Shown here: in pieces, positions 49,245 through 61,670 of the stretch
Layout: each line of letters opens with the position of its first letter
Numbering within the stretch: the first letter of the stretch is position 1
Origin: Achatina immaculata
Lineage: Eukaryota > Mollusca > Gastropoda > Stylommatophora > Achatinidae
Direction: 5' to 3'
DNA: 64,000 bases
NCBI GenBank assembly: GCA_009760885.1
Contig: CM019719.1
Coordinates: 26,157,084-26,221,083, forward strand
The notes under the pieces: generated by a model
The model's input: the letters and a program-made list of their open reading frames with translations, nothing else
The model's database searches: none
What the model was told of the DNA's origin: nothing
Program-made: the position numbers and the translations under genes

Positions 49245-50735
49245 TCGCTGCTGTATCTAGGTCAACAGACAGCAGTAAGAATAAATGGTGAAACAACAAC
49301 TTGGTTTGACGTAAAACAAGAGGTCCGTCAGGATTGCATACTGTCGCCTTACTTAATAATAATATTAAAATATAATGAGGAATGTTAGAGAAGATGTAGA
49401 TAAAGAATATAACGATGCCATAACAATTATAGGTTATGAAATAATAGAGATTAGATATGTTAATGACACAGTATTACTGTCCACAACAGAAAAAAGGAAT
49501 GGAAAAACTAATTTTGTCAGTCCGTAAAAACAGTGAAGAGGAAAACCTTTATCTTAATGCAAAGGAAACTAAATTGATGACAATTGATAACACAAACAAG
49601 GCAGCTGAAATATATGTCAATGAGGAAAAATTGGAAGAGGCGGAGAGTTTTGAATATCTCGGATCATTCTCAATTAATAATGAAGATTCATTCATTCGTT
49701 TGCATGTCCCTTGCGGAACTTTGTCTCCCAAACAGCACTCCTGTAGGCCTCTCGGTTGTGAGCAAGATGGCCTGCTGCTGTTACATCCATTTCCAGATCG
49801 TCAACGATGTCTTGCAGCCATCTTCGTTTTGGTCTTCCTCTTTTTCTTTTTCCCATTATGTATCCTTCCAATACGGTCTTCTCTAAATTATCATGACGTT
49901 TAATGTGTCCAAAATATTTAAGATTTCTTTCTTTAATCCTCTTTACTAGCCAGCCTTCTTCAATATTAAGCTCTTGTAGTATAGATATATTTGTTCTGTT
50001 TTGTGTCCACGATATTTGGAGAACTCTTCTGTAGCATTTACATTCAAAGGCATTTATGTGTTTCTCAGCTGTTTTGTTAAGTGTCCAGGTCTCACAGACA
50101 TATGTTGCGATGAGAAAGATGCATGCTCTTAAAAATCTTATTTTTGTGGTTCTGTCTGTTCCTCTCCACAGATTCTTTATTTAATAATGGAGATACAATG
50201 AGGGATATTAAAAGTTGGACAACCATTACTCTTCAAAACATAAAACAACTATAGAAGCTGTAGAAATGGGGAGAAACATACACAATTACAAAACTAAGAT
50301 TTTTAATGGCATGCATCTTTCTCATCGCAACATATGCCTGAGAGACCTGGGCACTTAACAAAACAGCCGAGAAACGCATAAGTGCCTCTGAATGTAAATG
50401 CTACATAAGAGTCATTCAAATATCATGGACACAGAAAAGAACAAATATATCCGCAAGAACTTAATATTGAAGAAAGTTGTCTAGTAAGGAAGATTAAACA
50501 GAGAAAACTTAAATATTTTGGACATATTTAACGTCATAGAGAAGACAGTCTTGGAAGGTACATAATGGGAAAAAGAAAGAAAGGAAGACCAAGGCGAAGA
50601 TGGCTGCAAGACATCGTTGATAATCTGCAAATGGATGCATTAACAGCAGGGCATCTTGCTTACAACCGAAGGCCTACAGGAGAGCTGTTAGGGACAAAGT
50701 TCCGCAAGGGACATGCAAATGACTGACTGATTGAT
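49245..50735 (+). mobile_element. LINE family D host copy interrupted by insertion
   Basis: 49245-49686 encodes GQQTAVRINGETTTWFDVKQ, EVRQDCILSPYL (motif B, decayed), a degraded catalytic box (EIRYVNDTVLLS), then LILSVRKNSEEENLYLNAKE and FEYLGSFSINNED. After the insertion, 50181-50735 resumes NNGDTMRDIKSWTT .. ASECKCYIRVIQISWTQKR .. GKKKERK and GACTGACTGATTGATTGACT at the end. It shows that the D fragments elsewhere belong to an RT-bearing element. Confidence 0.87.
49687..50180 (-). mobile_element. LINE family D copy nested in family D host
   Basis: Minus strand: [100 protein letters not shown], tail GAATGAATGAATC. Flanked by TTAATAATGAAGA (49674-49686) and TTAATAATGGAGA (50181-50193), a 13-bp target duplication with one mismatch. 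Confidence 0.92.
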
Positions 50736-51535
50736 TGACTGACTGTTATGAAAAAACAAACAGGGCTAGACTTTAAGCTTCAACTTCAGATATTGTAAAC
50801 AAGTGCCCTAACCACATTCGCTACTCATGCGCGTCAGTAATGCGCAAATACACACACACGCACACACACACACGCACACACACACACACATACAAACACG
50901 AATAAAAAATCTTGATTTCGTAAGTGAAAACTGTTATTGTGGTAGTCTAGAAACTGTACCATCAACGCGAAATAATGGCTTCTCAACATCTCATGTCGGA
51001 ACATTCAACCTTTCAGAATTGTGTTCTGCTTGGGGTGCTTGCTTCCTTGTAGCTAAACGTCACGGATTGTCACATTGAACACCAAGATAAGTGAACATCT
51101 GAGCACAAGATACTCATTTTCCGGATATATCATCCTGTTTTACATGTTTCTCTTCTGCACTAGTTAGAGCATACACGCCCCAACAAGATGAAAAAAACAC
51201 AAGCCACTTTATTCCGGAAGCCGATCTGATTTGTGATCGGACCAAATCGATACCAACTAAAGTGCTCAAATGTGGGGAATGAATTCTTCCGATTCCAGTT
51301 ATCGATTATCAAGAACTAATACTCTTGCATGAGTCGTAACCAGGATAGCCTGTGGCATGTGACAGTTTCTTTTTGGGGACATTGTTGTTAGTCGTGAAAT
51401 GTTTGGTGCTGGTTGTGATAGCGAGGCTGCTTAATACGAGGGGGGGGGGGGGAAGTAGTGCGACTTCCTGTTTTCGTATATTGCCAGTTCGACATAATTT
51501 TAAAAATCTTTTTACAGTTCCGAAGAAAGAATTTT
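50736..51535. other. unannotated stretch with (CA)n
   Basis: (CA)n-type sequence at 50849-50895, a poly-G run at 51440-51452, otherwise nothing recognised. Confidence 0.45.
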
Positions 51536-51546
51536 TATGAAGGACA

Positions 51547-51747
<201 letters not shown>

Positions 51748-51914
51748 TCTCGTGCGCAGAAATCTTTCTTTATGAAGAACTTCATCAAACAAGAAGTATG
51801 GCATATGAAGTTATTTAGTTATATTTGTTAGCGAAATTATTGCATTAAAATGTTTTTTCCCAGGTTGTACCGTTAGTTCCCGATTTAAAACTGACCCTTG
51901 TAACGAGAACTCAT

Positions 51915-52050
51915 ATTCTTCTTATATCTTATATCCTTCCCGTGCCGTTAAACGTCACATAGGGCTCGCAAAGTAGTTCGTCAGTTTTTCCTGTCTTCGC
52001 CGAGTTTTTCAACCTCATCAAAGGATTTTATGCCTGTTAATTTGATTTTA
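51915..52050 (-). mobile_element. LINE family A 3' end
   Basis: TCTTATATCTTATATCCTTC followed by CCGTGCCGTTAAACGTCACA is the minus-strand 3' end of family A; it breaks off after about 120 bp. Confidence 0.88.
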
Positions 52051-52864
52051 ATGTAAATGCATTATGAAAAAAAAATCACCATAGGAGCTTTTTTTCGTGC
52101 TACGAATACTGGTCTTTTTTTGCTTTAAATATAAAATTGAATTCGACTTTAAATGTTTTTTTTTAAATTGAAAGTATTCTATTAAGGCTGTACTGTACTT
52201 GCATTTAGTTTCGGTGGCTATACAGTGTATTTATTGAGAACTATTGGAGTTACTTGTGCAATGTTAGCTGAGAACACAGGAGACACTTTTTTGTGTTACA
52301 AACAGTTCGTGTTACGAGTTTTTCATTTGATAAGTTCTACAGTGGAATGAGTGAAACTCGTAAGATCCAGGTACACTGTATACTGTTGTTGTCCTTCATG
52401 GTAATCTTATCCATTGAATCATGAAGTTATCGTTTGAAGTGTCCCCTTTTTGCATAATTATTGATCTTTTTCTGATCCTTTTCTGATTAAAAAAAAATTT
52501 TTACAACGGAGACCAACGAAAGAAAGAATTTTATTTTCTGAGAATGAAGACAATCTCTCGTTTTCTCTCTATTCTCATGTTGGAGCAAATATTCAGTGTA
52601 AGCCTAATACAAGGCGAATTAGATTTTTAAAAGTAACCGCAAGTCAAGGGACATAACCATTATAAATAAATGAAACACTTTCTGACCCTCGCTCACGTCT
52701 TTTCAGATATTTTTCAGTGGTCAAACCCTTTGATCAGCGGTTACCTTGTGACTCACCCTCGTACAAGTATACTAACTATACTTGCTGTAGGTAAAAGAAA
52801 AATTCCCGTTTCCGTGCCATTAAGGCATTTTGGGGAATACGGTGCTAGGCACGTATTTTCCGTG
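52051..52864. other. unannotated stretch
   Basis: Nothing recognised. Confidence 0.35.
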
Positions 52865-53175
52865 ACCTTCGGCACATGAAAGTGTGATGTGGTCAGTATT
52901 ACACCTGGCCGTATTTACCTTCCCAGATTTCTCTGGTACCCATTTTTAGAGGCTGGGTGACCCCTGGACCTTCTTTTGGCAGCCAGTCATTTGCATGTCC
53001 CTTGCGGAGCTTTGCCTCCCTAACAGCTCTCATGTAGGCCTTTCGGTTATAAGCAAGACGCCCTGCCGCTGATGCGTCCATCTTCGGCGTGTATCAGAAA
53101 GAATCCCACTGCTAGGACTGAAGCCCCGGATTAGTGAAACCAGAGCCTAGCCACGCAGCTAACCACCCCGCCCTA
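52865..53175. mobile_element. SINE-like repeat split by LINE D
   Basis: GTGATGTGGTCAGTATTACA, CCTGGCCGTATTTACCTTCC, GGTACCCATTTTTAGAGGCT, interrupted at about 52982-53092 by a family D 3' end, then AGAATCCCACTGCTAGGACT .. CTAGCCACGCAGCTAACCAC. Shares its left half with 55825-56010. The right part, reversed, looks like a tRNA-type A box (GGTTAGCTGCGTGGCTAG). Confidence 0.6.
52982..53092 (-). mobile_element. LINE family D 3' end
   Basis: Minus strand MDASAAGRLAYNRKAYMRAV, REAKLRKGHAND, the family D terminus. Short, inserted in a SINE-like repeat. Confidence 0.88.
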
Positions 53176-53800
53176 ATATATTATATAACGAGCAATAATC
53201 AAATAATATTTCTGAATAACTGACGAAAAACGAAACATGTTGGAGAAGAATGGTCGTGAGCGATGGTCAGTACATCATGAGATGAATAAAATATTTTTGA
53301 CATTTAACGTTATCTTTTAAAATAAATCATTATACACGTATTATTATATTCAAAACTTTTAACAGTTGCATGCTTTTATATTGTTACACTATTTTTAAGC
53401 ACATTTATAATGTTAAATTGATGGTTCTATTGATGATTTTATAATTATGTTACATCACTTTTTTATTGCACGACTAATTATTTTACCGAATGAGGATTCT
53501 TTTGGATCTGTTTAGTTATATTGTTACAATCGTTTGTAGTATTACTATGCTGTTGTTCTATATATTCATAATGAAAGTATATGCGTGGATACAAGTCTCA
53601 AGTGTCCTATAGAAGATGTTGGATAGCAGATGTTGTGGAACAGTGTTAGAGTTGGCTTGTACGGGTTTATAGGTTGGGTTGACTTGCAGTAATTTGTCCG
53701 TTGACTTGTGCTTGTGATAGGTATAACGTTGAGTTGGCTACTACTGGCTAATCTTGTAAGTAGGGTTCTTCTGAATAGTTAATCTGATTAGTATTAGCTA
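53176..53800. other. unannotated stretch
   Basis: AT-rich; no feature until the inverted array. Confidence 0.35.
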
Positions 53801-53804
53801 GTTC

Positions 53805-55170
53805 ACTGAGTTGATGGTTGTACGAGCTAGTCTCTTGAGGTAATGGATTGTACAAGCTAGTCTCTTGAGGTAATGGATTGTACAAGCTAGTCTGCTGAGT
53901 TGATTGTTGTACAAGCTAGTCTGTTGAGTTGATGCTTGTACAAGCTAGTTTCTTGAGCTGATTGTTGTACAAACTAGTTAGTTACGATGATGGTTGTATA
54001 CAGTAGTTAGTCTGTTGAATTGATGGTTGTACTAACTAGTCTGTGGAGTTGATGCTTGTACAAGCTAGTCTGCCGAGGTGGTTGCTGTACAATCTAGTAT
54101 GTTGAATTGATGTTTGTACAAATTGGTTAGTTAAAATGATGCTTGAATAGCTAGTCTTCTGAGTTGATGCTTGTAGTAGCTAGAGTTGATAGTTAAAGTA
54201 GCTATTCTGTTCAGTTGATGATTGTACAAGAAAGTCAGTCGAGATGATGGCTAACATAGCTATTCTGCTGAGTTGATGTCTGTATTAGCTAGTCTACTGA
54301 GTTGATGCTTGTAGTAACTAGTCAGTTTATAGTGCAGAGATGAATGATAGTTCGTCAAGTAGGTAGTTCAGTGTTACTTGTTAATCTAGGCCAAGACTGT
54401 GGATATCTTCACAAAAACTTCAGCACTGTTCCACTAACAACAACTATCTGTCATTCAAGAGCTACTCATTATCAAAGATTGAAGAATCTTAGTCTGTTTA
54501 ATCCTTATACACTATGCACCCCCCCCCCCCCGAATTCTGTATTCCTAAACGAACTAAAACCTGTTATTTCGTGGACACAAAGAACGTTCCATTCTCAGAC
54601 AAAGGTCGATTGGCCATCGCGAGAAGTGATCCACAGCCTTGGTCTAGAATAACAAGTAACACTGAACTGTCAACGCGAAAAATCTATCATTCATCTTTAC
54701 ACTATAAACTGACTAGTTACTACAAGCATCAACTCAATAGACTAGCTAATACAGACATCAACTCAGCAGAATAGCTACGTCAACTATCAGCTGAACTGAC
54801 TTTCTTGTACAATCATCAACTGAACAGATTAGCTACTTTAACTATCAACTCAAAAGAATAGCTACTACAAGCATCAACTCAGCAGACTAGCTATTCAAGC
54901 ATCATTTTAACTAACCAATTTGTACAAACATCAATTCAACATACTAGACTGTACAGCAAACACCTCGGCAGACTAGCTTGTACAAGCATCAACTCCACAG
55001 ACTAGTTAGTACAACCATCAATTCAACAGACTAACTACTGTATACAACCATCATCGTAACTAACTAGTTTGTACAACAATCAGCTCAAAAGACTAGCTTG
55101 TACAAGCATCAACTCAACAGACTAGCTTGTACAGCTATCAGCCCAACAGACTAGCTTGTACAGCTATTTC
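53805..55170. repeat. large inverted minisatellite (hairpin)
   Basis: Left arm about 53805-54410: irregular 36-40-bp units of GAGTTGATGCTTGTACAAGC+TAGTCT. Right arm about 54625-55165 is its reverse complement (CAAGCATCAACTCAGCAGAC+TAGCT). Pairing continues inward past the array into single-copy sequence (CAGTTCAGTGTTACTTGTTA left; its complement AACAAGTAACACTGAACTG right), leaving a loop of about 215 bp with a poly-C run. Confidence 0.9.
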
Positions 55171-55824
55171 TTGCCATCTGGAAATAATGTTTCACCTATT
55201 CTTTCTAATATTCTTCTGTCACTATCTTGTACCGTCTTGATCATTTGCGCAAGCGGCACATTAAAAAATGTCATTTGTAGATAGATCTACAGAAGATTTG
55301 TAGATAGATCTACAGAAGATTTGTAAATAGATCTACAGAAAATTTGTCGCTAACCAAAAGAACAAGGCAACTTACTATTAAATTATCCAATCCACAACTT
55401 AATGATCAAACTAACTTAGAGTAGGCTGTAGATATCACAGGTTTGTTTTTTCTTTCATATTTCCTGAGGCTTGAAAATTCTTACAATGATTCCTCCAAAG
55501 CAAATAATTTGAGAAACTCAGGTTCAAGTTTTCGAGAGTGGATGTTGTGCAGTTTCATGCAAGATCAACACTAGAGTAGGCTACGGGGCTTCTCATGCAG
55601 GAGCGATCATACTGGGTGCGTGACACACATTTGGCATGGAATTCATTCTCAAGAAGGGAAAAAGATATCCTGCAGTGTGTAGCATGTTGGTGTGTTAAGG
55701 GAATGTCGACATATTCACGTAAGGTTATTTTTACGCCTGTGGCTTTACGTTGGAGTTAACTGTGTGTAAAGGAAAAGGTAAACGTGTGATGAAGCATCTA
55801 GGAGATATGGTGTAATGTTTATAT
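55171..55824. other. unannotated stretch with 23-bp repeat
   Basis: TTGTAGATAGATCTACAGAA+GAT occurs three times at 55272-55345. Nothing else recognised. Confidence 0.45.
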
Positions 55825-56010
55825 TTTCCTTGACCTGTCGGCACACTAGAGGGTGATGTGGTCATCATCACGCCTGCCTGCATTTCCTTCCACAACTCAG
55901 AAAAAAAGCCAGATACCCATTTCTATACCTGGGATGTCTGGGGCCCCTACAGCTGGATTCCAACCACTGATTTTCGCCACGAGAAACTAAAACTTCTCCA
56001 CTCGGACGCC
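55825..56010. mobile_element. SINE-like repeat, second copy
   Basis: Shares GTCGGCACACTAGAGGGTGA, TGTGGTCATCATCACGCCTG and ATACCCATTTCTATACCTGG with 52865-52975, including the order of blocks. No ORF. Confidence 0.55.
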
Positions 56011-56017
56011 CCAGCTG

Positions 56018-56530
56018 ATTCTTATCTTATCTTATATCCTTCCCGTGCCGTTAAACGTCACATAGGGCTCGCAAAGTAGTTCGCCAATTTTTCCTGTCTT
56101 CGGCGAGTCTTTCAACCTCATCAAAGGATTTTATGCCTGTTAATTTGGCCTCTCTTAACAATGTCCTCTTCAGAGTTTCACGCGGTCTGCCTCTTTTTCT
56201 TTGGCCTGTTGTGTTCCACTTGATAGCTTGTTTTGGGATTCTCTGATCATTTCTTCTCATCAAGTGACCAACATATGTCCATCTCCTTTTCCTGATCACC
56301 CATGAGACTGGTTGTTGTTCGGTCATCTGTCTTATCTCTGCATTGTTCTTGAATTCGTTCCACTTAATGCCGAGTATTTTCCTTAAGCATTTGTTTTCAA
56401 AAGAGTCTAATTTCTTTTCTATTTCTTTAGTTGTTTTCCAGCTTTCACATGCATAAATGAGTGTGGATATTACATTTTAATTGAATAATTTTAACTATTC
56501 AACTGAAATGTAATATCCACCCTCATTCGC
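56018..56530 (-). mobile_element. LINE family A 3' fragment with 5' inversion
   Basis: Minus strand tail domain open to the end ([20 protein letters not shown] .. LCDV, 56326-56051) with ATAAGATAAGA tail. At its 5' end (56496-56530) the sequence turns back: TATTCAACTGAAATGTAATA+TCCACC on plus repeats, inverted, the segment just before it. Confidence 0.9.
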
Positions 56531-57045
56531 CCTAGCTGATTGTGAGAACTAAAAAATACTTTCTTACACCGGCCTATATTTTCCACTCAGTCTTTCTCCT
56601 CGCTATCTCACACATTCAAGATTCCAAAATTGATACGCGCATGTCAACACTTCAACATTTGCCATACAAGAGTTATCCACTCAAGATTTCTGAGCGTGTA
56701 TCAGAGTATATATTACTTCATTTCCTTCCAACACACTCTAACCCATTGGGGGAACATTGCCAAGGATGTTTTTATCTTCAGAAAGGCATTATTTTAAGTA
56801 TGTATGACATCACCACTGCAAATACGAGCAAGTCCTGAAATTCTCCAGTCTCCTCTTAAAAATGGCTTGTGGGATGTAATGAAAACAATTTTATGTCCAT
56901 TTGCAGATCTTCAAATCTAGTTGTACCCTTCACAAGTCTTTCGCGCCATTATTTTACAAGGGGAGATCACTACAAGGAAACTCCTTGTTCATTAACACTA
57001 TGACCTAAGCGGTAATGGTCATGCAATAAACTGCAAAAGAAACAG
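56531..57045 (+). other. region upstream of first NCX exon in window
   Basis: No exon, TATA box or array could be supported. It may hold 5' UTR or intron of the exchanger gene. Confidence 0.35.
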
Positions 57046-57324
57046 ATGGCGTCCTTGCACTGTTGTAAACCTGAAATGTCCAACTATTCATTGGACAGCT
57101 ACTTCTGCTCAGACAAAGGACTTATACTTCCCCTTATGAACGAATGGACGTGGAACAAGGGAACCAGGGCGTTTCTCTACCTTCTGGGAATGTTGTGGTG
57201 TTTTCTAGGTGTGGCTATAGTATCTGATAGTTTCATGTGCGGCATCGAGCACATCACCAGCAAGACGAGGGCCATTTCCGTCCCCAGCTCCGATGGCACT
57301 GGTGTGAATATCATTGAGGTGAAG
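57046..57324 (+). CDS. SLC8: NCX exon 1 in window (N-terminus, TM1)
   Basis: 93 codons from ATG 57046, first Met after an in-frame stop at 57013, to donor GAAG|GTGAGT. It starts MASLHCCKPEMSNYSLDSYF, then CSDKGLILPLMNEWTWNKGT, TM1 RAFLYLLGMLWCFLGVAIV, SDSFMCGIEHITSKTRAISV, IIEVK. No hydrophobic signal peptide precedes TM1, unlike many NCXs; CAG just before the ATG could also be an acceptor, so an upstream exon is possible. Confidence 0.88.
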
Positions 57325-60300
57325 GTGAGTATTGTTCGCGTCAGGTCAAAGATGATTCTAATCTTATATAATAGTACGTGACAAGTAATGGTACTCTGGG
57401 CAGTCAGACTGTAGGTAAACCTCGATATACGGCATTTCCATTAATGAGATTTTCGGTTAACGCGATTACAAAGATTTATACCATACTTCTAACTGTCCGA
57501 ATGAAATTTCGAATTGTGCGGTTTATTTTTAAAAACACACACACTCTCTCTCTCTCTCTCTCATTAACACACACACACTGTTAAATGGAATTCCAGAAAT
57601 ATCGTTTATATGGCGTTACGCAGTGGCACGCTCAGTTTCTGGCAGACATTAAAAAGCACTGTCTTGCCCTAACTGTACTTGAAGCTACATAATAATTAAC
57701 ATTACGCACAAGTTCTCTTCCTATTCAAGAAAAACGTCATAAAAAGAAATTTCCTTCAAGGAGCATAAACAAACATTTTGAAATATGAAACCTGTTGAGG
57801 AACAAATTATAGATCTACATTCGAACGCTGGAAGAGATACACTAGTTGGCCAAGACACAGAAAGCCCAGTTAGCTGCTCTTGTAAATTTTATGAAGAGAA
57901 AAGGAAGGCCTCAGTTGTTGAAACTACTCTTTATAAACCCAGAGAATAGCTTATCCTTTTCTACTCGTTATGTGGCTCACTTCTGTAATAAACGTTCCTT
58001 CTTCAAGTTTACTTGCATTTTTCATTATTCTTTATATCCCTGTCTACCTATGCAGCTCTCTGATTTGGCAAACAGCTACCACCAAAGGTGACATGCAAGA
58101 ATCAGGGCGGTGAATTATAGTTAAACAAAACCCTATCCAGCCTCTTAGATGACACTTCTAGTAACAGCCCCAACCTGGTTAACGGGGCAGGGATCACCAT
58201 AGTCCCCACGACGGTGGAGTCTAAATAAAGAAAAACTGCGTAGTCCCTGGTTTAAAAACTTAACATGTATGATTCATCAGAATTACCATACTGGCTGTCA
58301 AGAGAAGATCTTCACGGCGACAGCATGTGCTGAAATCCTAGTCATGGCATTATATATCAAACTCTTAACTATAGTATTATCTGTCATGATATTAACCCTG
58401 ACACCACCTGGCCATATATTTTTCATGACATCATTTGTCAAGATCTTTACCATAGCATCGTCTATAAATATATCCTTAATAACGTGAAACATCCAGGAAG
58501 TTCTGGTTTGCTGTTACTAGAAGAATCTACATCGTTCTGTTATTTACATTGTTCAGAAATTCAGAACTCAAAACCTGGCATCACTACATTTCAGAACAGT
58601 CACACAAATGCTACATCAAGTATCCAGACATCCACTGAAGCGTCTATTTACAAATGCCAAATTCTGGTTGTTGATTATACGTTTTTTCCCCACGAAGTTT
58701 AGATTTCTGCTAACACAGATTATATATTTTCTCATATAAAGTTTAGATTTCTGCTAACACAGATTTTACATTTTCACCCACAAAGTTTAGATTTCTGCTA
58801 ACACAGATTATACATTTTCTCCTACAAAGTTTAGATTTCTGCTAACACAGATTATACATTTTCTCCCACAACGTTTAGATTTCTGCTAACACAAATTATA
58901 CGTTTTCTCCCATGAAGTTCCGATTTATGCTAATACCTTTCCTGTCTTAACGCCATCAATCTACGTTCTCTTGTGTTTTTGAACACTTAACCTTTATTTT
59001 ATGTTTGTTCCACGGTTACTTTACTTGAGTCTGCTTCACATCTTAGCAATGCTTTCCAATAGGTCTGGAACGACACGGTAGCGAACCTAACCCTTCTGGC
59101 TTTCGGCACCAGCGCCCCTGAGATACTGCTGAGCGTCATTGAAACTTGTGGCCACAGCTTCGTGGCCGGCGAGTTAGGTCCTGGGACAATTGTAGGTTCT
59201 GCGGCCTTCAATCTGTTTGTTATAACAGCCCTCTGTATAGTTACAGTCCCGGACGGAGAGACCAGGTAAGGATGAACAAGCCGTACCTGACAAGGATAGT
59301 TTATGTAATGTGTATTTCAAGGCCTAAGTTAGAATGAGTGAGCCACTCGCGTCCTGTGATAACATTTGAAAAAGCTGATAGTATAAAGTTATATGCGAGT
59401 GTAATACGTCCTTCGTTCTATGTACTACACTGCAAAATTTCACAAAGTGAAGAAAAATTAGCCATTTCTTAAAGACTAGAGTGAATCAACAACAGACTTA
59501 CTAGAGCAAACAAGGCTTTTGCAATGCTGCAGACTATACGGAAATCTAAAAAAAAAAAAAAAAAACTAAGCACGAAGATGAAAATCAGGATATTTAAGAG
59601 TAATGTTCTAAGTGTACTACTCTATGGAAGTGAATGCTGGAAAATCACCAAAACCATAGAAAACAAGTTGAATTCTTTCCAGACTAAATATTTAAGAAGA
59701 ATTAGAAAAATATTTTGGCCACACACCATAAGAAATAACATCTTATTAGCAGAAATGCAGATGAAACCACTGACAGCAACTATTGAGGAAAGACGCTGGC
59801 GATGGTTGGGACATATGCTCCGAATGACTGAGAACTCACTACCAAAAAATAGCACTAAGATGGACACCACAGGGGAGCAGAAGTAAGGGTAGACCAAAGG
59901 AGACATGGAGGAGAATAACAGAGAGGATGTTGAGCAACAGAGGGCTCACTTGGGCAAGAGCGGAGAAAAGGCAAAGGACAGGTGTTTGTGGAAAACCCTA
60001 GCGGATGCCCCATGTGCCCTGGGCACTTAAGATTCAGTGAGAGAGAAAGAGAGAGTGAATCACCGTATAGAGAAGACTACACCAGTGGTTATAAACCTGT
60101 GATCCATGGAACACAAGTGGACCTCAGAGGATTATCTCTGTAGCTGCTTTACCGACTCGGCATTTAGTGTACAGTAAAAACAAGGAAGGGTTGGTGGCAC
60201 AATGATATTACATATAAGATGGTTGTCCGGAACTTCCACGTGGTTGGAAGAGCTGGGCTCTTGAGTACAAAAAGGTTGAAAACGAAAGCTCTACAGAATA

Positions 60301-61635
60301 TATCAAGCACATGAGAGAGAGAGGTGGGAGAGGGAGAGGGAGAGAGAGGGAGAGGGAGAGAGAGAAGGAGAGAGAGTGGGAGAGAGGAGAGAGAGTGGGA
60401 GAGAGAGTGGGAGAGAGAGAGAGGGAGAGAGAGGGAGAGAGAGAGGGAGAGAGAGAGGGAGAGAGAGAGTCAGGTTTACATTCACCCTTTCAGTGTTTAA
60501 CTACTAGTATATTGAAGACTACCGCGTGCGTACATATTTCTTTCTCTGTAATCATCTATTATTATTATTCCCCTCTGACGCGGATGTTTCTATTAGTAAA
60601 GTGACTGAAATTTACTTCCCCGTAAGAAATGTTTCTTATGATACTTTTTTTGCATTTTTAATATCAACCAAAGTTATACAGGAACACAGAATTAATGTAA
60701 AAAGAGCTTGAAAGACTTTATAAATCAAGTTAAGGATTTCATTTGTTTTCATGAAGTAAACATTTCGTATTTATAGACAGTGGAATTTAGTACAGTATGT
60801 TTGTGTTTCAAAACTTCTCTTGAGTTTAATCATCGTTTCCATCCAGCACATTTCCAAGACATTGTAGTAGCTGTATAATATTTGTTTTGAAATCTTATCT
60901 TATAATCTTACCGTGCCGTTAAACGTCAGATAAGGCTCGCAAGGTAGTTCGCCAATTTTTCCTGTCTTCGGCGAGTCTTTCAACCTCATCAAGGGATTTT
61001 ATGCCTGTTAATTTGGCATCTCTTAACAATTTGGCATCTCTTAACAATGTCCTCTTTAGAGTTTCTCATGGTCTGCCTCATTTTCTTTGGCCTGTTGTGT
61101 TCCATTTTATAGCTTGTTTTGGGATTCTCTGACTGTTTCTTCTCATCACGTGACCAACATATGTCCATCTCCTTTTCCTGATCACCCATGAGACTGGTTG
61201 TTGTTCAGTCATCTGTCTTATCTCTGCATTGCTCTTGAATTCGTTCCACTTAATGCCGAATATTTTCCTTAGGCATTTGTTTTCAAAAGAGTCTAATTTC
61301 TTGTCTGTTTCTTTAGTTGTTTTTCAGCTTTCACATGCACATGCACGTGCGCGCACACACGCACACACGCACGCACACAAAAGAAAAAGTAATTGCATCA
61401 ATAAATATGTTTAAATTCTTTTCTATCGATCTATATATGGTTTTATTCCCGGTCTTTGAAGCTGTTGCCAACGAAGCTAAACACAGAAATCAAGTCACAT
61501 CTCTATAAAATGTAGCTGGTGTGTTTTATTATAAAGTTGTTGTATGGTCTTAGGAGTTTTGGTCTAGGGGTCTAAGAGTAGCATTTTTACATGTTGTGGG
61601 TACCAGAATAATCATAAGTACAGAGAACCAAGTGC

Positions 61636-61670
<35 letters not shown>

